64,000 nt of DNA from Aliishimia ponticola. GTDB lineage: Bacteria > Pseudomonadota > Alphaproteobacteria > Rhodobacterales > Rhodobacteraceae. The notes below the pieces were generated by a model, which saw only the letters and a program-made list of their open reading frames with translations, did no database searches and was not told the origin of the DNA. Shown here piece by piece: positions 9,070 to 18,884 of this stretch. Each line of letters starts with the position of its first letter. The first letter of the stretch is position 1. The translations under genes were made by a program, and so were the position numbers. The stretch lies in contig NZ_SRKY01000004.1 in NCBI RefSeq assembly GCF_004803475.1, positions 248,001-312,000 of the forward strand. Reading direction: 5' to 3'.

Positions 9070-9078
9070 TCAAAGAAA

Positions 9079-10593
9079 ATGGTCGCGCGGGCATATACGG
9101 TCGCATTCGAGGGGGTAGAGGCGCGCATCGTGGAAGTGCAATGCGCGGTATCGCCGGGAATGCCCGCTTTCTCCATCGTGGGGTTGCCGGACAAGGCTGT
9201 TTCCGAAGCGCGCGACCGGGTGCGCAGCGCGCTGGGGGCGATGGGCATTGCGCTTCCGACCAAACGGATCACGATCAATCTCTCGCCCGCCGATATGCCC
9301 AAGGAAGGGTCGCATTTCGATCTGCCCATCGCGATGGCCCTACTGGCAGCGTTGGACATCGTGCCGCGGGATTCAGTCGAAGGCACTGTCGCGCTTGGGG
9401 AATTGTCGCTTGATGGCTCGCTTGTCGCCGTTCAGGGCGCGTTGCCTGCCGCCATGGCCGCGGCCGAGGAAGATCGCGGCATGGTCTGCCCCGCTGCTTC
9501 GGGGGCAGAGGCCGCCTGGGTCGGCAATGCACAAGTGATCGGAGCCGCCAGTCTGCAAGAGGTGATCCATCACTTCACGGGCCTGCGCCCGTTGGAGCCT
9601 GCCGAGCCGGGCGAGGTTCGCACCGACACAGGGTCCAAGGACCTGCGCGACGTGAAGGGGCAGGAACGGGCGAAGCGCGCGTTGGAGATCGCCGCCGCAG
9701 GTCGCCATCACGTGATGTTCGTGGGCACGCCCGGGTCCGGCAAATCGATGCTGGCCGCGCGTCTGCCGTCGATCCTGCCGCCGCTTACCCCGCAAGAAGC
9801 GTTGGAAACTTCCATGATCCATTCGCTGTCCGGCTTGCTGGACGAAGGCGGCATTTCCCGCACGCGGCCCTTCCGAGAGCCGCATCACACCGCATCCATG
9901 GCGGCGATCATCGGCGGCGGGCGTGGTGCCAAACCGGGGGAAGTGTCCTTGGCACATAATGGCGTGTTGTTCATGGACGAGTTCCCCGAATTTCCACGCA
10001 CGGTTCTGGAAACGCTGAGGCAACCCATTGAGACGGGCGAGGTCATGGTCGCCCGCGCCAATGCCCATATCAAATATCCCTGCCAGTTCATGCTGGTGGC
10101 TGCGGCCAATCCCTGTCGGTGCGGGTATCTGCCCGACCCGGCCCGGGCCTGTGCACGCGTGCCACAATGTGGCGAGGATTACCTGGGCCGCATTTCAGGG
10201 CCGCTCATGGATCGCTTCGATCTTCGGGTGGAGGTGCCGCCCGTCTCCTTCCGCGATCTGGACCTGCCGCCGGACGGGGACTCTTCGGCCGATGTCGCCG
10301 CGCGCGTGCTTGCAGCACGTGACATCCAGACGGCGCGCTTCGACGGGTTGGGGGAACAGCGCAGCAATGCCGATGCCTCCGGCGCGATACTGGAGGAGAT
10401 CGCGACGCCCGACACCGAAGGGCGTGAGTTGCTGACGCGGGTGGCAGAGCGGTTTGGACTGTCGGCGCGCGGTTATCACCGCGTGTTGCGCGTGGCCCGG
10501 ACGATTGCCGATCTGGAAGGCGCGGACCAGGTGCGCAAGCCTCACGTCGCCGAAGCGGTGAGCTTTCGCCTGACCTCTATGTCCGCTGCCTGA
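9079..10593 (+). CDS. comM: ComM/YifB-family Mg-chelatase-like AAA+ ATPase
   Basis: A 504-residue protein with an N-terminal ChlI-type domain (residues 1-165), an AAA+ core with Walker A GTPGSGKSM near residue 218 and Walker B NGVLFMDEFPEF, the NPCRCGY cysteine segment, and the C-terminal Mg-chelatase helical domain. Family member ComM is a hexameric helicase that promotes branch migration during natural transformation. In Rhodobacterales it also helps recipients integrate gene-transfer-agent DNA. The start is the ATG at 9079. The 3' end overlaps the convergent hydrolase gene by 17 bases. Confidence 0.93.
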   Translation: MVARAYTVAFEGVEARIVEVQCAVSPGMPAFSIVGLPDKAVSEARDRVRSALGAMGIALPTKRITINLSPADMPKEGSHFDLPIAMALLAALDIVPRDSVEGTVALGELSLDGSLVAVQGALPAAMAAAEEDRGMVCPAASGAEAAWVGNAQVIGAASLQEVIHHFTGLRPLEPAEPGEVRTDTGSKDLRDVKGQERAKRALEIAAAGRHHVMFVGTPGSGKSMLAARLPSILPPLTPQEALETSMIHSLSGLLDEGGISRTRPFREPHHTASMAAIIGGGRGAKPGEVSLAHNGVLFMDEFPEFPRTVLETLRQPIETGEVMVARANAHIKYPCQFMLVAAANPCRCGYLPDPARACARVPQCGEDYLGRISGPLMDRFDLRVEVPPVSFRDLDLPPDGDSSADVAARVLAARDIQTARFDGLGEQRSNADASGAILEEIATPDTEGRELLTRVAERFGLSARGYHRVLRVARTIADLEGADQVRKPHVAEAVSFRLTSMSAA

Positions 10594-11473
10594 TCCAAAG
10601 CCCGATTTGCCGCAATGTGGCGCGGGCTTCCGGCAGAGTGTTGTGGAAAATCGGCCAGACATGGGGCAAGTCCTGTTCGACCTTCAAATCAACGCTCGCG
10701 CCCGCTTGTTCCAACTTTTTCGCAATGCGCAGCGTGTCGTCGCGCAGGATTTCGGTGTCTCCCACCGCCAGAAAGACCGGCGGCGCCCCGGTGAAATCTG
10801 CAAAGAGCGGGCTGGCGCGGGGATCGGTACCATCCTGACCCTGAAGGTAGAACGCGGCCATGTCTTCGACCCGGTGGGCAGGCAGCATGGGATCGGCCTC
10901 TTCATTTGCGGCCATGCTGGCCCCGGCGAAGGTCAGGTCGGTCAACGGTGACAGGGCAAATACGCCGGCGGGAAGCGGCAGCCCCTTGCGCAGCAACTCA
11001 CCCAGAAGCGCCAGCGCCAAGCCGCCGCCCGCACTATCCCCGCCGATAAAGATGCGGCCAGGGGTTTCGCCCCGTTCCAAGAGCGCCATCCAGACATTGA
11101 CGGCATCTTCGACAGCGGCGGGGAACGGGTTTTCGGGCGCTTTGCGATACTCGGGCAAAATCGCCCGCCCGCCGCTTTCCAGCAGCAACCGGGCAAGCAT
11201 CGCCTGATGGGTGCGCGGACTGCCGAAGATATACGCGCCGCCATGGAAATAAAGGATCAGCGGCCCCGGCTGCGCCCCACGCCGCGAGACCGACAAGCTA
11301 GGCCGCCCGCCCAGCGTCTCCCAGTCGCGTATCGTGCCGGACGGGGCGCGGAAGTAAAACCGCGCCTTGCGCTCAAAACCGCGGCGGATGGCGTCCGGGT
11401 CTTCAACCCGGGACAGGTACGGCTTTTCGGTCAGGCGCAGCCATGCGTTCAGGACTGGCCGGATCAGGCTCAT
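10577..11473 (-). CDS. Alpha/beta hydrolase, hormone-sensitive-lipase family
   Basis: A 298-residue esterase-like protein. The oxyanion motif [10 protein letters not shown] is near residue 77, the nucleophile motif [10 protein letters not shown] near residue 144, and the acid and histidine are expected in [10 protein letters not shown] and LPHVWP near residues 246 and 275. This order is that of family IV (HSL-like) esterases acting on short-chain esters. There is no signal peptide, so it should be cytoplasmic. Its ATG overlaps the gshB stop (ATGA), placing it last in the rsmI-yraN-gshB run. The substrate is unknown. Confidence 0.85.
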   Translation of the reverse strand: MSLIRPVLNAWLRLTEKPYLSRVEDPDAIRRGFERKARFYFRAPSGTIRDWETLGGRPSLSVSRRGAQPGPLILYFHGGAYIFGSPRTHQAMLARLLLESGGRAILPEYRKAPENPFPAAVEDAVNVWMALLERGETPGRIFIGGDSAGGGLALALLGELLRKGLPLPAGVFALSPLTDLTFAGASMAANEEADPMLPAHRVEDMAAFYLQGQDGTDPRASPLFADFTGAPPVFLAVGDTEILRDDTLRIAKKLEQAGASVDLKVEQDLPHVWPIFHNTLPEARATLRQIGLWIRQRT

Positions 11474-12405
11474 GCGCGTTTGGCTTCAATCGCCTGCCAG
11501 ATCGTTTCGGCCACGTTGATCCCGTCAAACCGCTCAAGTTCCTGAATACCGGTGGGTGAGGTCACGTTGATCTCTGTCAGGTAGTCGCCGATCACGTCGA
11601 TCCCGACAAATACCTGCCCCTTGTCCCGCAAAAGCGGGCCGATCCGGTCACAGATTTCCCGGTCACGTTCGGTCAGCCCGATTTTCTCGGGGCGTCCGCC
11701 CACATGCATGTTGGACCGTGTCTCGCCCGCGGCGGGCACCCGGTTGATCGCCCCGACCGGGGCACCATCGACAAGGATCACCCGCTTGTCGCCCTTCGAA
11801 ACCGCCGGCAGGAACTTCTGCACGATCAGCGGCTCGCGCGAGAACCCGGTAAAGAGTTCGTGCAGCGATGACAGGTTGCGATCATCGGTGGTCAGTTTGA
11901 ACACCCCGGCGCCACCATTGCCGTAAAGCGGCTTGAGGATCACATCCCCATGCTTTTCCTTGAATGCCTTGATGGTGGACAGATCGCGGGCAATCGTCGT
12001 CGGCGGTGTGAGGTCCGGAAATTCCAGAACCAGCAGCTTTTCGGGATAATTCCGCACCCAGAACGGGTCGTTCACCACCAACGTGCCGGGCGCAAGCCGG
12101 TCCAGCAAATGTGTCGTGGTGATGTAATGCATGTCGAAAGGCGGGTCCTGGCGTAGCCAGACGACGTCGAAATCGCTTAAATCCACTTCGCGTTCGGGTC
12201 CAAGCGTGACGTGATCGCCCTGAACCCGCTGCACGGTCATGTCATGGCCGCGCGCCGTGATCCGCCCCTCTTGATAGGCAAGGTGGTCGGGCGTGTAGAA
12301 AAAGAGCAAGTGTCCGCGCGCCTGCGCTTCTTCCGCCAATCGAAAGGAGCTGTCGGCATTGATATCGACCGCCCCGATCGGGTCCATCTGGAAAGCAACT
12401 TTCAC
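11470..12405 (-). CDS. gshB: Glutathione synthetase
   Basis: A 311-residue ATP-grasp enzyme that joins glycine to gamma-glutamylcysteine to make glutathione. The start [11 protein letters not shown] is the usual GshB N-terminus, so I use the GTG at 12405, which has AGGGGG about seven bases upstream, rather than the GTG two codons earlier. The ATP-grasp loop [14 protein letters not shown] is near residue 150, and the C-terminal [12 protein letters not shown] segment carries metal ligands. The gene follows yraN and precedes the hydrolase. Glutathione links it functionally to the two formaldehyde-detoxification genes elsewhere in the window. Confidence 0.97.
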   Translation of the reverse strand: MKVAFQMDPIGAVDINADSSFRLAEEAQARGHLLFFYTPDHLAYQEGRITARGHDMTVQRVQGDHVTLGPEREVDLSDFDVVWLRQDPPFDMHYITTTHLLDRLAPGTLVVNDPFWVRNYPEKLLVLEFPDLTPPTTIARDLSTIKAFKEKHGDVILKPLYGNGGAGVFKLTTDDRNLSSLHELFTGFSREPLIVQKFLPAVSKGDKRVILVDGAPVGAINRVPAAGETRSNMHVGGRPEKIGLTERDREICDRIGPLLRDKGQVFVGIDVIGDYLTEINVTSPTGIQELERFDGINVAETIWQAIEAKRA

Positions 12406-12465
12406 GGGCACCCCCTGTTATTCTGTCCGCATTACATGGCCCAGCCACGGGCGGGGTTCAATGGG

Positions 12466-12846
12466 TCAGCCGTCTGCCAGCGCATTTTCGACGATGGCAA
12501 TCCGTCCTTCGCCATTCACAAGCGCGACATCCATCCGCATCGGCGTCAGGCTGCCCTCGGGTTGCGTGCCAAGAAATTCCTCTGCCGTGGCAAGAAGTCT
12601 GGCGATCTGGCGCTGCGACAGCAACTGCGCGGCGCGGGCGTGGGATTTGCTCGACTTCACTTCGACAAAGACGACATCCTCGCCCATGCGAAAGATCAGG
12701 TCCATTTCGCCCGCCGCCCCGCGCCACCGCCGTTCAAGGCAAACTGCCCCGCGCCGTTCATAGTCACGCGCGACCTGGTCTTCTGCCGCGCGGCCCTTTT
12801 CATGGCTCATCGCGCCACGATCCCGGCGCGCGGCGCGCAGGGTCAT
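12466..12846 (-). CDS. YraN/UPF0102-family protein, nuclease-like fold
   Basis: A 126-residue protein with the family pattern: GRAAEDQVARDYERRG at the N-terminus, then GEMDLIFR and VFVEVKSS, which together resemble the D/E-xK active site of Holliday-junction-resolvase-like nucleases. The family is widespread and its physiological role is not firmly known. Its ATG overlaps the rsmI stop (ATGA). An internal ATG at 12810 is a possible alternative start, but the coupled start is preferred. The rsmI-yraN-gshB order is frequent in alphaproteobacteria. Confidence 0.9.
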   Translation of the reverse strand: MTLRAARRDRGAMSHEKGRAAEDQVARDYERRGAVCLERRWRGAAGEMDLIFRMGEDVVFVEVKSSKSHARAAQLLSQRQIARLLATAEEFLGTQPEGSLTPMRMDVALVNGEGRIAIVENALADG

Positions 12847-13733
12847 GTGTCATCCCCGCTTTGCGCGGATTGGATATCCAGCGCGCGCTGATAAATTTCC
12901 CTACGTTTCAACCCTGTTTGAGCCATCACTTGCGCCACCGCATCCTTCAAGGACATGCTTTCCAACGCCGTGTTTAACAGGCTGTCCACCAAGTCTTCGT
13001 TAACGACGCCCGTGTCACTGGCCCGGTCGATCAGCAGGACGATCTCGCCCTTGACGGGATGTGCGGCGATCCGTTCGGCAAGTTCGGCGAGCGTGCCGCG
13101 CTGGGTTTCTTCGAACTTCTTGGTCAGTTCACGGCAGATCGCGGCTTGGCGGTCCGTGCCCAGCATCTCTGCCGCGTCGGCCAGGCAAGAGGCCAGCCGC
13201 TTGGGCGATTCGAACAGCACCAGCGTCGCGGCGATGTCCGCCAGCCCCGCAAGCGCCTTGCGCCGGGCCGCTTTCGACTGGGGCAGGAAGCCGGCAAAAT
13301 GGAAGGCGTCCGTCGGCAATCCACCAATCGCAAGCGCGGTGGGAACCGCGGAAGGACCGGGCGCGCTGGTCACCTTGACGCCCGCCGAGGACGCGGCGCG
13401 CACCAGCTCAAAGCCCGGATCGGCAATCAACGGCATACCCGCTTCGGACGCATAGGCGACGCTTTGCCCGGATTTGGCGGCCTCGATCAGACGTTCCTGC
13501 ACCCCCTGTCCCGAATGGTCATGCAGCGCCAGAATGCGGCGACCTTCCAGCGGGATTCCGTGTATATCCATAAGCTTGCGCAAGCTGCGGGTGTCTTCGG
13601 CAGCGAGGATTTCAGCCGATGCCAGCACGTCGAGCGCGCGCAGCGTGATATCACGGGCGGTTCCAATCGGAACGCCAACAAGATACAGCCCTGGCGGAAG
13701 GCTTTGCCGTTGAAAATTCAAAGCTGGATTCAC
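12843..13733 (-). CDS. rsmI: 16S rRNA (cytidine1402-2'-O)-methyltransferase
   Basis: A 296-residue tetrapyrrole-methylase-fold enzyme that methylates the ribose of C1402 in 16S rRNA using S-adenosylmethionine. Visible family motifs are GLYLVGVPIGTARDIT at the start, AAEDTRSLRKLM, the SEAGMPLIADPG loop (usually SDAGTPLISDPG), and the TLVLFESPKR segment. The start codon appears to be GTG at 13733 and has no clear ribosome-binding site; a nearby TTG is also possible. It is divergent from the LpoA-type lipoprotein gene, the common arrangement in proteobacteria. Confidence 0.95.
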   Translation of the reverse strand: MNPALNFQRQSLPPGLYLVGVPIGTARDITLRALDVLASAEILAAEDTRSLRKLMDIHGIPLEGRRILALHDHSGQGVQERLIEAAKSGQSVAYASEAGMPLIADPGFELVRAASSAGVKVTSAPGPSAVPTALAIGGLPTDAFHFAGFLPQSKAARRKALAGLADIAATLVLFESPKRLASCLADAAEMLGTDRQAAICRELTKKFEETQRGTLAELAERIAAHPVKGEIVLLIDRASDTGVVNEDLVDSLLNTALESMSLKDAVAQVMAQTGLKRREIYQRALDIQSAQSGDDT

Positions 13734-13806
13734 CTATGCTTGTGACTATGATCGCGGCGCAGGTATCGGCCGAAAACAAGGCCACCACGACGAGGAGTTG
13801 AGACCT

Positions 13807-14997
13807 ATGTTTGCTGTTTTAAGTTCCGCCCGCAAGATGATGGCGCGCGCGTTTTCCCGTCCACTTGCTTGTCTTGCGTTTGTCGCGCTTGCAGCCTGTG
13901 AGCCGATTGACCTTGGCGGTCTTGGCGGTGGTGGTCAACAGATCGATCCAGGCAAGGCGGTCCCGGTCGCATTGCTTCTGCCCCGTGGTGGTGGCAACTC
14001 CGGCGACGATCTGATCTCGCAGAACCTTGAAAACGCAGCGCGGCTTGCGGCTGCGGAATTGAACGGAGCGCAGATTGAACTGCGGGTCTATGCCACAGGC
14101 GGCAACGCGCAGACCGCCGCCGCGCAGGCGCAAAAAGCCGTGGACGAAGGCGCAAAGATCATCCTTGGCCCGCTGCGCGCTGAATCCGCCAATGCGGCTG
14201 GTGTCGCCGTCGCGGATGACGGCGTCAATGTTCTGGCCTTTTCCAACAATACTTCCATCGCGGGCGGCAACGTCTTTGTGCTGGGCTCCACCTTCGAGAA
14301 TACCGCCGGTCGCCTGATGGGCTATGCGGCGTCCAAGGGGCACGGCAATATCGTGCTTGTCCATTCCAACGACGTGGGCGGGACTGCCGCCCGGAACGCA
14401 GTGCAAAAAGCGGCGGCGAGCAGCGGTGCGCGCATTGTCGGCACGGTGGATTACGCGCTGTCGCAACAGGGCGTTGCGCAATCGGTGCCGCGCATCAAGG
14501 CTGCTGTCAGCAATGGGTCTGCCGACGCCGTGTTCCTTGACGCCACGACCTCCGGCGCGTTGCCCCTGTTCGCAACGATGCTGCCCGAAGCCGGTATCAA
14601 TCCGGCCACCACACAATATCTGGGCCTGTCGCGCTGGGACATTCCCGCGCAAAGCCTGTCCCTGCCCGGCCTTCAAGGCGGTTTGTTCGTGCTGCCCGAT
14701 CCATCGCGCACGGCAGCCTTCAACGGTCGGTATCAGGCGGCCTATGGCTCTGCGCCGCACCCGATCGCAGGCATCGCATTTGACGCTGTCGCCGCTGTCG
14801 GAGCGTTGGTCGCACGGGGAAATCGTGACGCCCTGTCGCGCAGTTCCCTGACCCAGTCGAGCGGTTTCCAAGGGGCCACCGGTGCGTTCCGCCTGCTGCC
14901 GGACGGAAGCAACCAACGGGCCGTGGCCGTGGCGACGGTGCAAAACGGGCAAGCGGTGATCGTGGATGCCGCCCCGCGCAGCTTCTCGGGTTTCTGA
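13807..14997 (+). CDS. LpoA-type penicillin-binding-protein activator, lipoprotein
   Basis: A 396-residue outer-membrane lipoprotein candidate. GAGGAG lies nine bases before the ATG at 13807, so I prefer this start to the TTG at 13798. The signal peptide ends in the lipobox LAAC. The mature part has the periplasmic-binding-protein type I fold seen in the YraM/LpoA C-terminal domain (VALLLPRGGGNSGDDL, then GPLRAESANAAGVA and LSRWDIPAQSL). LpoA activates the bifunctional synthase PBP1a in enterobacteria. The shorter alphaproteobacterial version lacks the N-terminal helical domain, so activation of a PBP here is inferred from family and position beside rsmI. Confidence 0.8.
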   Translation: MFAVLSSARKMMARAFSRPLACLAFVALAACEPIDLGGLGGGGQQIDPGKAVPVALLLPRGGGNSGDDLISQNLENAARLAAAELNGAQIELRVYATGGNAQTAAAQAQKAVDEGAKIILGPLRAESANAAGVAVADDGVNVLAFSNNTSIAGGNVFVLGSTFENTAGRLMGYAASKGHGNIVLVHSNDVGGTAARNAVQKAAASSGARIVGTVDYALSQQGVAQSVPRIKAAVSNGSADAVFLDATTSGALPLFATMLPEAGINPATTQYLGLSRWDIPAQSLSLPGLQGGLFVLPDPSRTAAFNGRYQAAYGSAPHPIAGIAFDAVAAVGALVARGNRDALSRSSLTQSSGFQGATGAFRLLPDGSNQRAVAVATVQNGQAVIVDAAPRSFSGF

Positions 14998-15007
14998 GGA
15001 GTCGCGC

Positions 15008-17785
15008 GTGCCGCTAGACCCGTCCGCAGCGGAAGCGACCCCGCCCGACCTGATTTGCCCCCCGACCGACATCATCGACACGGACGCGATCATCGCGGCG
15101 CTTGATGAGAAAGTTCGGTCGGAGGGCGCCGGTGACGCGACCCGTGCCGAACTCGTCCAGATGCTGAAGGACGCCAACCGCACGGGCCGCGACGCCATTG
15201 CGACTGCATTTCAGGCCGATCCTTTCGCCTCTCGCAAGACGACACGGGCCTATACGTGGTTGACCGATCAGATCATTCGGATCGTGTTCTACTACGCGAA
15301 AACGCACCGGCATCCGTCCTCGCACCAGACCGAGGCGGAGCGGCTCGCAGTGATCGCGGTGGGCGGCTATGGCCGTGGAGAGATGGCCCCGTTTTCCGAT
15401 GTCGATCTGCTGTTCCTGACCCCGTACAAGATCACGCCCTGGGCCGAGAGCGTGATCGAAACCATGCTGTATCTGCTGTGGGATCTGAAGATGAAGGTCG
15501 GCCATTCCAGCCGGACCATCAAGGACTGCATCCGCCTTGGCAAAGAGGATTTCACGATCCGCACCGCCATGCTGGAACATCGCTTTCTGACCGGTGACGC
15601 GGAATTGGCCGGCCGGTTCGACGAGGCGCTGCGCAGCGATTTGTTTCAAGGCACCGCCCGCGAATTCGTCGAAGCCAAACTGGAAGAACGCGACGCCCGC
15701 CATAACAAGCATTTCCAACGCTATGTGGTCGAACCGAATGTGAAGGAAGGCAAGGGCGGTCTGCGCGATCTGCAATCGCTGTTCTGGATCGGCAAATACG
15801 TACATGGGGTTCAGGACGCGGCGGAGCTTGTCGATCTGGGCGTCTTCCTGCCCGAAGAATTCAAAGCCTTTGTCGAGGCAGAGGACTTTCTGTGGGCGGT
15901 GCGGTGCCATCTGCATCTGGCGTCTCGGCGCGCGACCGAACTTTTGACCTTCGACATGCAGGTGCAGGTCGCCGAGGCGATGGGCTATGAGCCGCGCGCG
16001 GGCCGCCGTGCGGTCGAGGTCTTTATGCAGGACTACTTCCTGCACGCCACCGAAGTCGGCGATCTGACGCGGATCTTCCTGACCAAGCTGGAAGCGCAGC
16101 ACGTCAAGGCAGAGCCGCTGATCGAACGTATCTTCAAGCGCAAACCCCGCGTGAAAAAGGGGTATGAGGTCATCCATGGCCGTCTTGCGGTCAAGGACGA
16201 CGACGAGTTTCTGTCAGACAAGCTCAACCTGCTGCGTATTTTCGAAGAGGCCCTGCGCACCGGAATGTTGCTGCACCCCGACGCGATGCGGCTGGTGAAG
16301 AACAATCTGGACCTGATCGATACGAATATGCGCAGCTCGCTCGAAGCGCGGCGCATATTCCTTGATCTGCTGCTCAAACACGGGAACCCGGAACGGTCCT
16401 TGCGCCGCATGAATGAATTGGGCGTGCTGGCCGCGTTCATCCCAGAATTCGAACCCATCGTCGCGATGATGCAGTTCAACATGTATCATAGCTATACGGT
16501 GGACGAGCATACCATCCAATGCGTTGCCCAATTGGCGATGATCGAAAAGGGCGAGCTTGAAGAAGACCTGCCCATCGCGTCCCGCATCCTTCAGCGTGGC
16601 GGCATCAACCGCAAGGTGCTGTATGTGGCGCTGCTGTTGCACGATATCGGCAAGGGCCAGGACGAGGATCATTCGATCCTCGGGGCGCGCATCGCTCGCA
16701 CGGTTGCGCCGCGTCTGGGGCTCAAACCGTCAGAGGTCGACACGGTCGAATGGCTGGTGCGGTATCACCTGCTGATGTCGGACACTGCGCAAAAGCGCGA
16801 TATCGCCGACCCGCGTACCGTGCGCGATTTCGCCAAGGCGGTGAAGACGGTCAAGCGGCTTGATCTGCTTTGTGTGCTGACCGTCTGTGATATTCGCGGC
16901 GTTGGCCCGGATGTTTGGAACAACTGGAAGGCGGTCCTGATCCGCGCGCTCTATCGGCAGACTAAAACCGCGCTGGAAGACGGGATGGAGGCGCTGACGC
17001 GCGAGAACCGGGGGACCGAGGCCAAGAAAGCGCTGCGCGAGGCGCTGGAAGACTGGCCGCGTCAGGATATCCAGACAGAGATCGCGCGGCACTATGCGCC
17101 CTATTGGCAGGGTCTGCATCTGACGGCGCATCAGGTCTTTGCCGAATTGTTGCGCGACATTACCGACGACGAAATCCGCATCGACCTGCACCCGGACGAG
17201 GATCGCGATGCGACGCGGGCCTGTTTTGTCATGGCAGATCATCCCGGCATCTTCGCACGGCTCGCCGGGGCGCTGGCGCTGGTCGGGGCCAATGTGGTCG
17301 ATGCCCGCAGCTATACGACCAAGGACGGCTATGTGACGGACGCCTTCTGGATTCAGGATTCCGAAGGGCACCCCTATGAGGCGTCGCGGCTGCCGCGTCT
17401 GAAGAACATGATCCGCAAGACCCTGAATGGCGAGGTCGTGGCCCGCGAGGCCTTCAAGGATCGCGACAAGATCAAGAAACGGGAACGCGCCTTTACCGTG
17501 CCGACCCATATCACCTTCGATAACGATGGATCGGACATCTATACCATCATCGAAGTCGATACGCGTGACCGTCCCGGCCTGCTTTTCGATCTGGCCAAGA
17601 CACTTGCGGATTCGAATGTCTATGTCGCCAATGCAGTGATCGCGACCTATGGGGAACAGGTGGTCGATACCTTCTATGTGAAAGACATGTTCGGGCTGAA
17701 ATACTACACCGAAAGCAAGCAAAAGACGCTGGAGAAGCGTCTGCGCGAAGCCATTGACGCGGGGCGTAAACGCGCGGCGGAATAA
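15008..17785 (+). CDS. glnD: [Protein-PII] uridylyltransferase / uridylyl-removing enzyme
   Basis: A 925-residue nitrogen sensor that uridylylates PII proteins when glutamine is low and removes UMP when it is high. The nucleotidyltransferase motif GGYGRGEMAPFSDVDLLFL is near residue 120. The HD phosphohydrolase region has LLHDIGKGQDEDHS near residue 545. Two C-terminal ACT domains start at ADHPGIFARLAGAL and RDRPGLLFDLAKTL and sense glutamine. I use the GTG at 15008, with GAGGA just after the preceding stop, rather than an in-frame ATG 42 bases upstream inside the lipoprotein gene. Confidence 0.97.
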   Translation: MPLDPSAAEATPPDLICPPTDIIDTDAIIAALDEKVRSEGAGDATRAELVQMLKDANRTGRDAIATAFQADPFASRKTTRAYTWLTDQIIRIVFYYAKTHRHPSSHQTEAERLAVIAVGGYGRGEMAPFSDVDLLFLTPYKITPWAESVIETMLYLLWDLKMKVGHSSRTIKDCIRLGKEDFTIRTAMLEHRFLTGDAELAGRFDEALRSDLFQGTAREFVEAKLEERDARHNKHFQRYVVEPNVKEGKGGLRDLQSLFWIGKYVHGVQDAAELVDLGVFLPEEFKAFVEAEDFLWAVRCHLHLASRRATELLTFDMQVQVAEAMGYEPRAGRRAVEVFMQDYFLHATEVGDLTRIFLTKLEAQHVKAEPLIERIFKRKPRVKKGYEVIHGRLAVKDDDEFLSDKLNLLRIFEEALRTGMLLHPDAMRLVKNNLDLIDTNMRSSLEARRIFLDLLLKHGNPERSLRRMNELGVLAAFIPEFEPIVAMMQFNMYHSYTVDEHTIQCVAQLAMIEKGELEEDLPIASRILQRGGINRKVLYVALLLHDIGKGQDEDHSILGARIARTVAPRLGLKPSEVDTVEWLVRYHLLMSDTAQKRDIADPRTVRDFAKAVKTVKRLDLLCVLTVCDIRGVGPDVWNNWKAVLIRALYRQTKTALEDGMEALTRENRGTEAKKALREALEDWPRQDIQTEIARHYAPYWQGLHLTAHQVFAELLRDITDDEIRIDLHPDEDRDATRACFVMADHPGIFARLAGALALVGANVVDARSYTTKDGYVTDAFWIQDSEGHPYEASRLPRLKNMIRKTLNGEVVAREAFKDRDKIKKRERAFTVPTHITFDNDGSDIYTIIEVDTRDRPGLLFDLAKTLADSNVYVANAVIATYGEQVVDTFYVKDMFGLKYYTESKQKTLEKRLREAIDAGRKRAAE

Positions 17786-17805
17786 TCCGGCGCCGCGTCC
17801 CCGGC

Positions 17806-18807
17806 TCAGTCTGCGGTCATCTCCCGGACGACGCGAAAACCAACCCAGTAGGACCAGCTGCCCTCGCCGCGCATGGAGCGGCGAGCCGGGCGTACCCCCT
17901 GCATGGGGTTTAAATAAAAGCCGCCCTTGGTCACGCGCTTGCACCCCAAAGGCTGGTATGTGGCCGCAAGGCGTCGACCTGATGTCTGAAAGGCGCTGTG
18001 CCGCTTGCGATAGCATGATCTGGTCAGCTCCGAGACATTCCCCGACATATGGCGCAGCCCCCACGCATTTGCAGCGTCCAGATCTTCTGACGGCAAAGGC
18101 ATACGTGAATTACCGTCGCCATATACCCATTCATCGGCGCCGTCTGACCAGCGCCGCCAAAACTCCGCGTAATTGACCTGCGCTTGCGTGACGGTTTCGC
18201 CCTGCGCAAAGGCCGTTCGCGTCCCCGCCCGCGCCGCGTATTCCCATTCGGCTTCGGTCGTCAACCGATAGACCTTTGCGCCGACGTGATCATTCAGCCA
18301 ATCGGTATATTCCTGTACTTCCTGGAACGTGACTGCCACGATAGGGCTATGTGGGTGTTCCTGTCGCGGTGCATCTGGTGCGCGAAAGCGAATGCGCTCA
18401 TCATACTTGGCCGTGCACCGCCCGGCATCGACGCAGGCGGCCCAATCTTGTCGGCTGACTTCCGTCCGCCCCATGGCAATCGCGAGGTCGATGGTCACAT
18501 CGACAAGCGGTTGCTCATTTTGATACCGCAGGTGCCTGGGATTGGACGAATCGAAAGGAGCGGGCAGGCCGGTATTCTCGTAATCCCTTCGCGACGCCGT
18601 CAGCGTCTGTTCCGCCGTGCTTCCAAGGGTGAACTGGCCAAGTGGCAGCACGATCATTTCGGGGCATTGATCACATTCGCGGAACCGCCCCAGCGGGGCG
18701 ACCACCTGACCGGTCGTTATCGTATAGTGCGGCTCGGCCATTGCCGGTTTCGGCCCGGACCAAAGACCGGCCAGACCGCATATAAGCGCTGTCCAAAATC
18801 GGAACAT
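17806..18807 (-). CDS. Exported FGE-sulfatase-fold (SUMF1-like) protein without the catalytic cysteines
   Basis: A 333-residue protein with a signal peptide (about 24 residues ending PAMA) and a formylglycine-generating-enzyme fold: MIVLPLGQFTLGS, a VTIDLAIAMGRTEVSRQDWAA-type segment, RLTTEAEWEYAARAG, MSGNVSELT, and the C-terminal YWVGFRVVRE. At the position where active FGE has SFLCxxxxC this protein reads FYLNPMQGV, so both copper-binding cysteines are absent. It is therefore unlikely to make formylglycine. The fold is also used for ligand binding and other oxidations. Export to the periplasm, unlike the second copy at 55318, supports a different role. Confidence 0.85.
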   Translation of the reverse strand: MFRFWTALICGLAGLWSGPKPAMAEPHYTITTGQVVAPLGRFRECDQCPEMIVLPLGQFTLGSTAEQTLTASRRDYENTGLPAPFDSSNPRHLRYQNEQPLVDVTIDLAIAMGRTEVSRQDWAACVDAGRCTAKYDERIRFRAPDAPRQEHPHSPIVAVTFQEVQEYTDWLNDHVGAKVYRLTTEAEWEYAARAGTRTAFAQGETVTQAQVNYAEFWRRWSDGADEWVYGDGNSRMPLPSEDLDAANAWGLRHMSGNVSELTRSCYRKRHSAFQTSGRRLAATYQPLGCKRVTKGGFYLNPMQGVRPARRSMRGEGSWSYWVGFRVVREMTAD

Positions 18808-18884
18808 TGCTGCGAAGCCCTGCCAATTTCACCTTCGGCACGGGTTATCGCCCCCATGTGGCGACAATTTGGCCGCAGGCAGGG

